Shown: one piece after another, positions 12,961 through 15,146 of the stretch | How positions within the stretch are numbered: the stretch's first letter is position 1 | Layout of the letters: each line of letters starts with the position of its first letter | Assembly: GCA_964347835.1 (NCBI GenBank) | Contig: CAYFZR010000045.1 | Coordinates: 1-15,146, forward strand | DNA: 15,146 bases | From: CAYFZR01 sp964347835 [NCBI: uncultured archaeon] | GTDB lineage: Archaea; CAYFZR01 | Direction of reading: 5' to 3' | Position numbers and translations under genes: made by a program | Notes under the pieces: model-generated | The model's input: only the letters and a program-made list of their open reading frames with translations | Told to the model about the DNA's origin: nothing | The model's database searches: none

Positions 12961-12980
12961 GCAAATAAAAAGCTTTTTAT
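12961..12980 (-). promoter_or_regulatory. TATA element of panE within a 16-bp palindrome
   Basis: ATAAAAAGCTTTTTAT (12965-12980) is a perfect palindrome overlapping the TATA-like CTTTTTATTTGC of the minus strand. A dimeric repressor bound there would block the promoter. CoA-type feedback control is possible but not shown. Confidence 0.4.
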
Positions 12981-13154
12981 GGAGTATGAAACCATGGGTC
13001 TTTGTAATTGTTTTTTCTTTTAGTAAAGAGGTATTAGAATTGTATTTTCTAAGTGATGCCTAATTTAGCGTTTGAATTTGAAATTTTATACAGAAAATAA
13101 ATAAGGTATCAACATCAAAAAAAAATCATTCTTTCGGGCTTGAGGCTGATAAGT

Positions 13155-14039
13155 ATGATAGAAATAATGAGAGAGAGTTACGGAATCCTCAAAAAGAATT
13201 TAACTACATTGATGGTGTGGCAGGTTTTACAAATTATATGCGTTTTTATTGTCTTGTTTGCTTTTTTGGCATTTTTATTCGCCATGTTTTTGATTCTGGG
13301 AGTTTCGTCAGGTTTAACACAAGGTGGTTTTGATCCAACCGCAATATATGGCGCTATTACCGGAATTGGAATTATTTTAATGTTTATTTTATTTATCTGT
13401 TTTATTGTTGTAAGTTTTGCGATTACGGGTTTCTTCAATACAGGAATCGTGGGTTTATGCTTGAATGCTGTAAAAGGGGATGAAATCTCAATTGGTTCGG
13501 GAATAGAGTTTGGGAAGAAATTCTGGGTTACCGGAGCATTAGCGATATTTCTCTATACATTAATTACAAGTGTACCAGGTTGGATAGGCGATATTTTCCG
13601 ATTTTTACTGGGAGATTCCTCCGTAATCGTTGGAGTATTAATCTCCGTACTCTTCGCCTTAGCAGGCATAATCATCTCCTTCTTCTTTCTATACTACATT
13701 CAGTCTATTGTAATCGATGGTAAAAATGCCATTCTTTGCCTCGTTCAAAGCGCCTCTTTCGTAAAAAATAACCTGATCGGAGCCTTTGTTTTAATAGTTT
13801 TAATCATTATAATAGGTATCATAGGTTTTGTGGTAATATCGGCTCCTTTTGGTATATTAGTCGCACTTTTATACCTAGTCTCAAGCGGATCTGAGATTTT
13901 AGCAGGCGTATCTGGGATTATAATAATCTTGGGAATTATTCTGTATATCATGGTCCTTATAATCTACACGATACTCTTTGGTGCTTACTATTATGTAACC
14001 TTAACAAATTTCTATCTGAAATTCAGAGAGTATTCTTAG
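13155..14039 (+). CDS. Polytopic membrane protein, unknown function
   Basis: The 294-residue protein (from ATG 13155) has about six to seven long, very hydrophobic spans, including stretches such as VLIVLIIIIGIIGFVVIS. The overall plan is like the membrane domain family related to glycerophosphodiesterase membrane regions (DUF7544/7847-type archaeal proteins). It has an N-terminal amphipathic start with RESYGILKKN, a mid-protein segment GDEISIGSGIEFGKKFWV, and a second FVKNNLIGAF unit. These two R/K-N-L segments suggest an internal duplication. I assign no transport or enzyme role. GAGGCTGAT (13142-13150) is a ribosome site for ATG 13155; a TTG at 13140 would lie before it. A TATA-like TTTTATAC is near 13084-13091. 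Confidence 0.65.
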   Translation: MIEIMRESYGILKKNLTTLMVWQVLQIICVFIVLFAFLAFLFAMFLILGVSSGLTQGGFDPTAIYGAITGIGIILMFILFICFIVVSFAITGFFNTGIVGLCLNAVKGDEISIGSGIEFGKKFWVTGALAIFLYTLITSVPGWIGDIFRFLLGDSSVIVGVLISVLFALAGIIISFFFLYYIQSIVIDGKNAILCLVQSASFVKNNLIGAFVLIVLIIIIGIIGFVVISAPFGILVALLYLVSSGSEILAGVSGIIIILGIILYIMVLIIYTILFGAYYYVTLTNFYLKFREYS

Positions 14040-14118
14040 AAGAGGGTTTTACACAACCAAAAATTTAAAAATGGCGTGGCGAAATCAATAATCAAAATTA
14101 CTGCTCTTGGGAATATTG

Positions 14119-15096
14119 ATGCGAGACGAAAAAAATTTACTAAAAATGAGGAAAAATATAATTGAAACACTGAAAAAGAATAGAGAAAGTTACGTATCTG
14201 GAGAAGATCTTAGTAAGAAGTTAGGAGTATCCAGAACCACGATTTGGAAGCATGTAAATGCACTCAAAAAAGAAGGATACCATATCGAATCTTTTCCAAA
14301 ATTAGGATATCGTTTAATAGAGGCTCCAGATCTTTTGTTGCCGGAAGAAATAAAAGAAAATTTGAAAACTGAGTATTTGGGAAAAGATATTTACTATTTT
14401 AAAGAAATAGGCTCAACAATGGACTATGCTAAAGATTTAGCCTTAAAAGAAATCGAAGAAGGAGCCATAGTAATATCGGAGATTCAAACAAAAGGGAGAG
14501 GCAGACTCTCGAGAGAATGGTACTCTCCCCCTGGAGGAATATGGTTATCTTTGTTAATTAGACCAAGGATTGTGCCTACTCACGCGCCAAAGATTACATT
14601 GCTAAGTGGAATAGCCGTAGCAAAGGCGATTATAAAGGAATGCAACCTCGATGCAATAATAAAATGGCCTAATGATGTACTAATAAATGGAAAAAAAGTT
14701 TGCGGTATATTGACGGAGATTTCCGCTGAAATGGACAGAATAAACTTCGTTGTAGTAGGAATCGGCATAAATGTAAACAACGAACTACCATATGAACTAG
14801 AAGGATTCGCCACCACAATAAAAAGAGAGTTGAAAAGGGAATTTTTAAGGTTGAATATCCTCAAAACTTTATTGGAGGAGTATGAGTCTTTATACACGCG
14901 CTTTAAAAAAGATCTTGGTTTTATAATAGGTGAATGGAAAAAATACTCCGACACTCTGGATAAGTTTGTAAAAATAACCACTCCTGATAGGATAATTGAG
15001 GGTCTAGCGTTAGACATAGACGAAGAGGGAAGATTGATTGTTAAAACAGATGAATCCATAGAAAGAATTGTTAGTGGAGACTGCGTATACGTTTAG
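14119..15096 (+). CDS. birA: Bifunctional biotin--protein ligase and repressor
   Basis: BirA makes biotinyl-AMP and transfers biotin to a lysine of carboxylase carrier proteins. From the ATG at 14119 (325 residues) it begins with a winged-helix DNA-binding domain (about 11-66; VSGEDLSKKLGVSRTTIWKH is the helix-turn-helix), so it probably also represses biotin genes. The ligase core follows: GSTMDYAK (98-105), the adenylate-loop motif GRGRLSREWYSP (126-137), KWPNDV (182-187), KVCGILTE and GIGINVN (214-220). The C-terminal SH3-like domain (about 275-325) is complete. Full length shows the bifunctional type rather than the short archaeal ligase-only form. A TTG at 14107 would add four residues; neither start has a clear ribosome site. 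A TATA-like AAATTTAAAA lies at about 14061-14070. Confidence 0.92.
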   Translation: MRDEKNLLKMRKNIIETLKKNRESYVSGEDLSKKLGVSRTTIWKHVNALKKEGYHIESFPKLGYRLIEAPDLLLPEEIKENLKTEYLGKDIYYFKEIGSTMDYAKDLALKEIEEGAIVISEIQTKGRGRLSREWYSPPGGIWLSLLIRPRIVPTHAPKITLLSGIAVAKAIIKECNLDAIIKWPNDVLINGKKVCGILTEISAEMDRINFVVVGIGINVNNELPYELEGFATTIKRELKREFLRLNILKTLLEEYESLYTRFKKDLGFIIGEWKKYSDTLDKFVKITTPDRIIEGLALDIDEEGRLIVKTDESIERIVSGDCVYV

Positions 15097-15125
15097 AAGT
15101 GGGTAATATTAGAAGGGGGTAATAT
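15094..15125. repeat. 16-base tandem repeat overlapping the birA stop
   Basis: TAGAAGTGGGTAATAT (15094-15109) is followed directly by TAGAAGGGGGTAATAT (15110-15125), 15 of 16 identical. The first copy begins with the birA TAG stop. A TATA-like CATTTTATACC follows at 15128-15138, so the repeat may belong to the promoter of a gene beyond the window. Confidence 0.6.
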
Positions 15126-15146
15126 CGCATTTTATACCGACTTTAT

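Noticed and set aside
1-15146. tRNA or rRNA genes, insertion sequences or transposases
   Set aside because: No cloverleaf-like sequence, rRNA motif or transposase frame was seen on either strand.

Overview
The window is archaeal. Genes are preceded by TATA-box elements (for example 1729-1740, 5959-5968 and 9052-9060) rather than bacterial -35/-10 boxes. Several starts look leaderless, others carry a GGTGAT or GGAGG ribosome site, and TTG is used as a start codon. Gene content (archaeal-type NikR, a TRASH-domain regulator, an archaeal CcmH-like protein, multihaem cytochrome c, ketopantoate reductase) fits an anaerobic euryarchaeon that makes c-type cytochromes, such as an Archaeoglobi or ANME/alkane-oxidising lineage. 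The genus cannot be fixed from the sequence. The DNA is AT-rich throughout.

Region 1 (1-3030), metals and electron transfer. A regulator truncated by the window edge ends in a TRASH metal-binding domain. It is followed by a secreted octahaem cytochrome c with a CGP-CTERM-like C-terminal anchor. The next kilobase looks empty at first but holds three very small genes: a TRASH-like 51-residue protein behind a structured leader (1821-1976), a 40-residue CxxC...CxxC zinc-ribbon protein on the minus strand (2080-2202), and a 55-residue single-span membrane protein with a strong ribosome site (2339-2506). A NikR with all four nickel ligands closes the region.

Region 2 (3127-8075), membrane transport. 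Divergent from nikR is an ArsP/SO_0444-type metal permease, followed by an EamA exporter. Then come a YhfC-like membrane protein with altered active-site residues (minus), a secreted single-CWB2-domain protein, deoC (deoxyribose-phosphate aldolase) and a LysE-type exporter (minus).

Region 3 (8208-10434). An SPL-family radical SAM protein, an ASCH domain fused to a zinc finger, and a small four-span GlpM-like membrane protein are followed by about 330 bases with no convincing gene. That stretch has a tight series of hairpins with a constant loop and changing but still complementary stems, plus an 82-84-base direct repeat in two copies.

Region 4 (10435-15146). A CcmH-like cytochrome c maturation protein with a membrane anchor and two SHOCT-like motifs (minus), a coiled-coil protein, ketopantoate reductase panE (minus), a polytopic membrane protein and the biotin ligase/repressor birA. 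A 16-base tandem repeat sits at the birA stop codon.

Functionally, the cytochrome and the CcmH-like protein are linked as substrate and assembly factor. The TRASH proteins, NikR, the permease and the zinc-ribbon proteins suggest local clustering of metal handling. The other genes look like independent housekeeping units with their own promoters.
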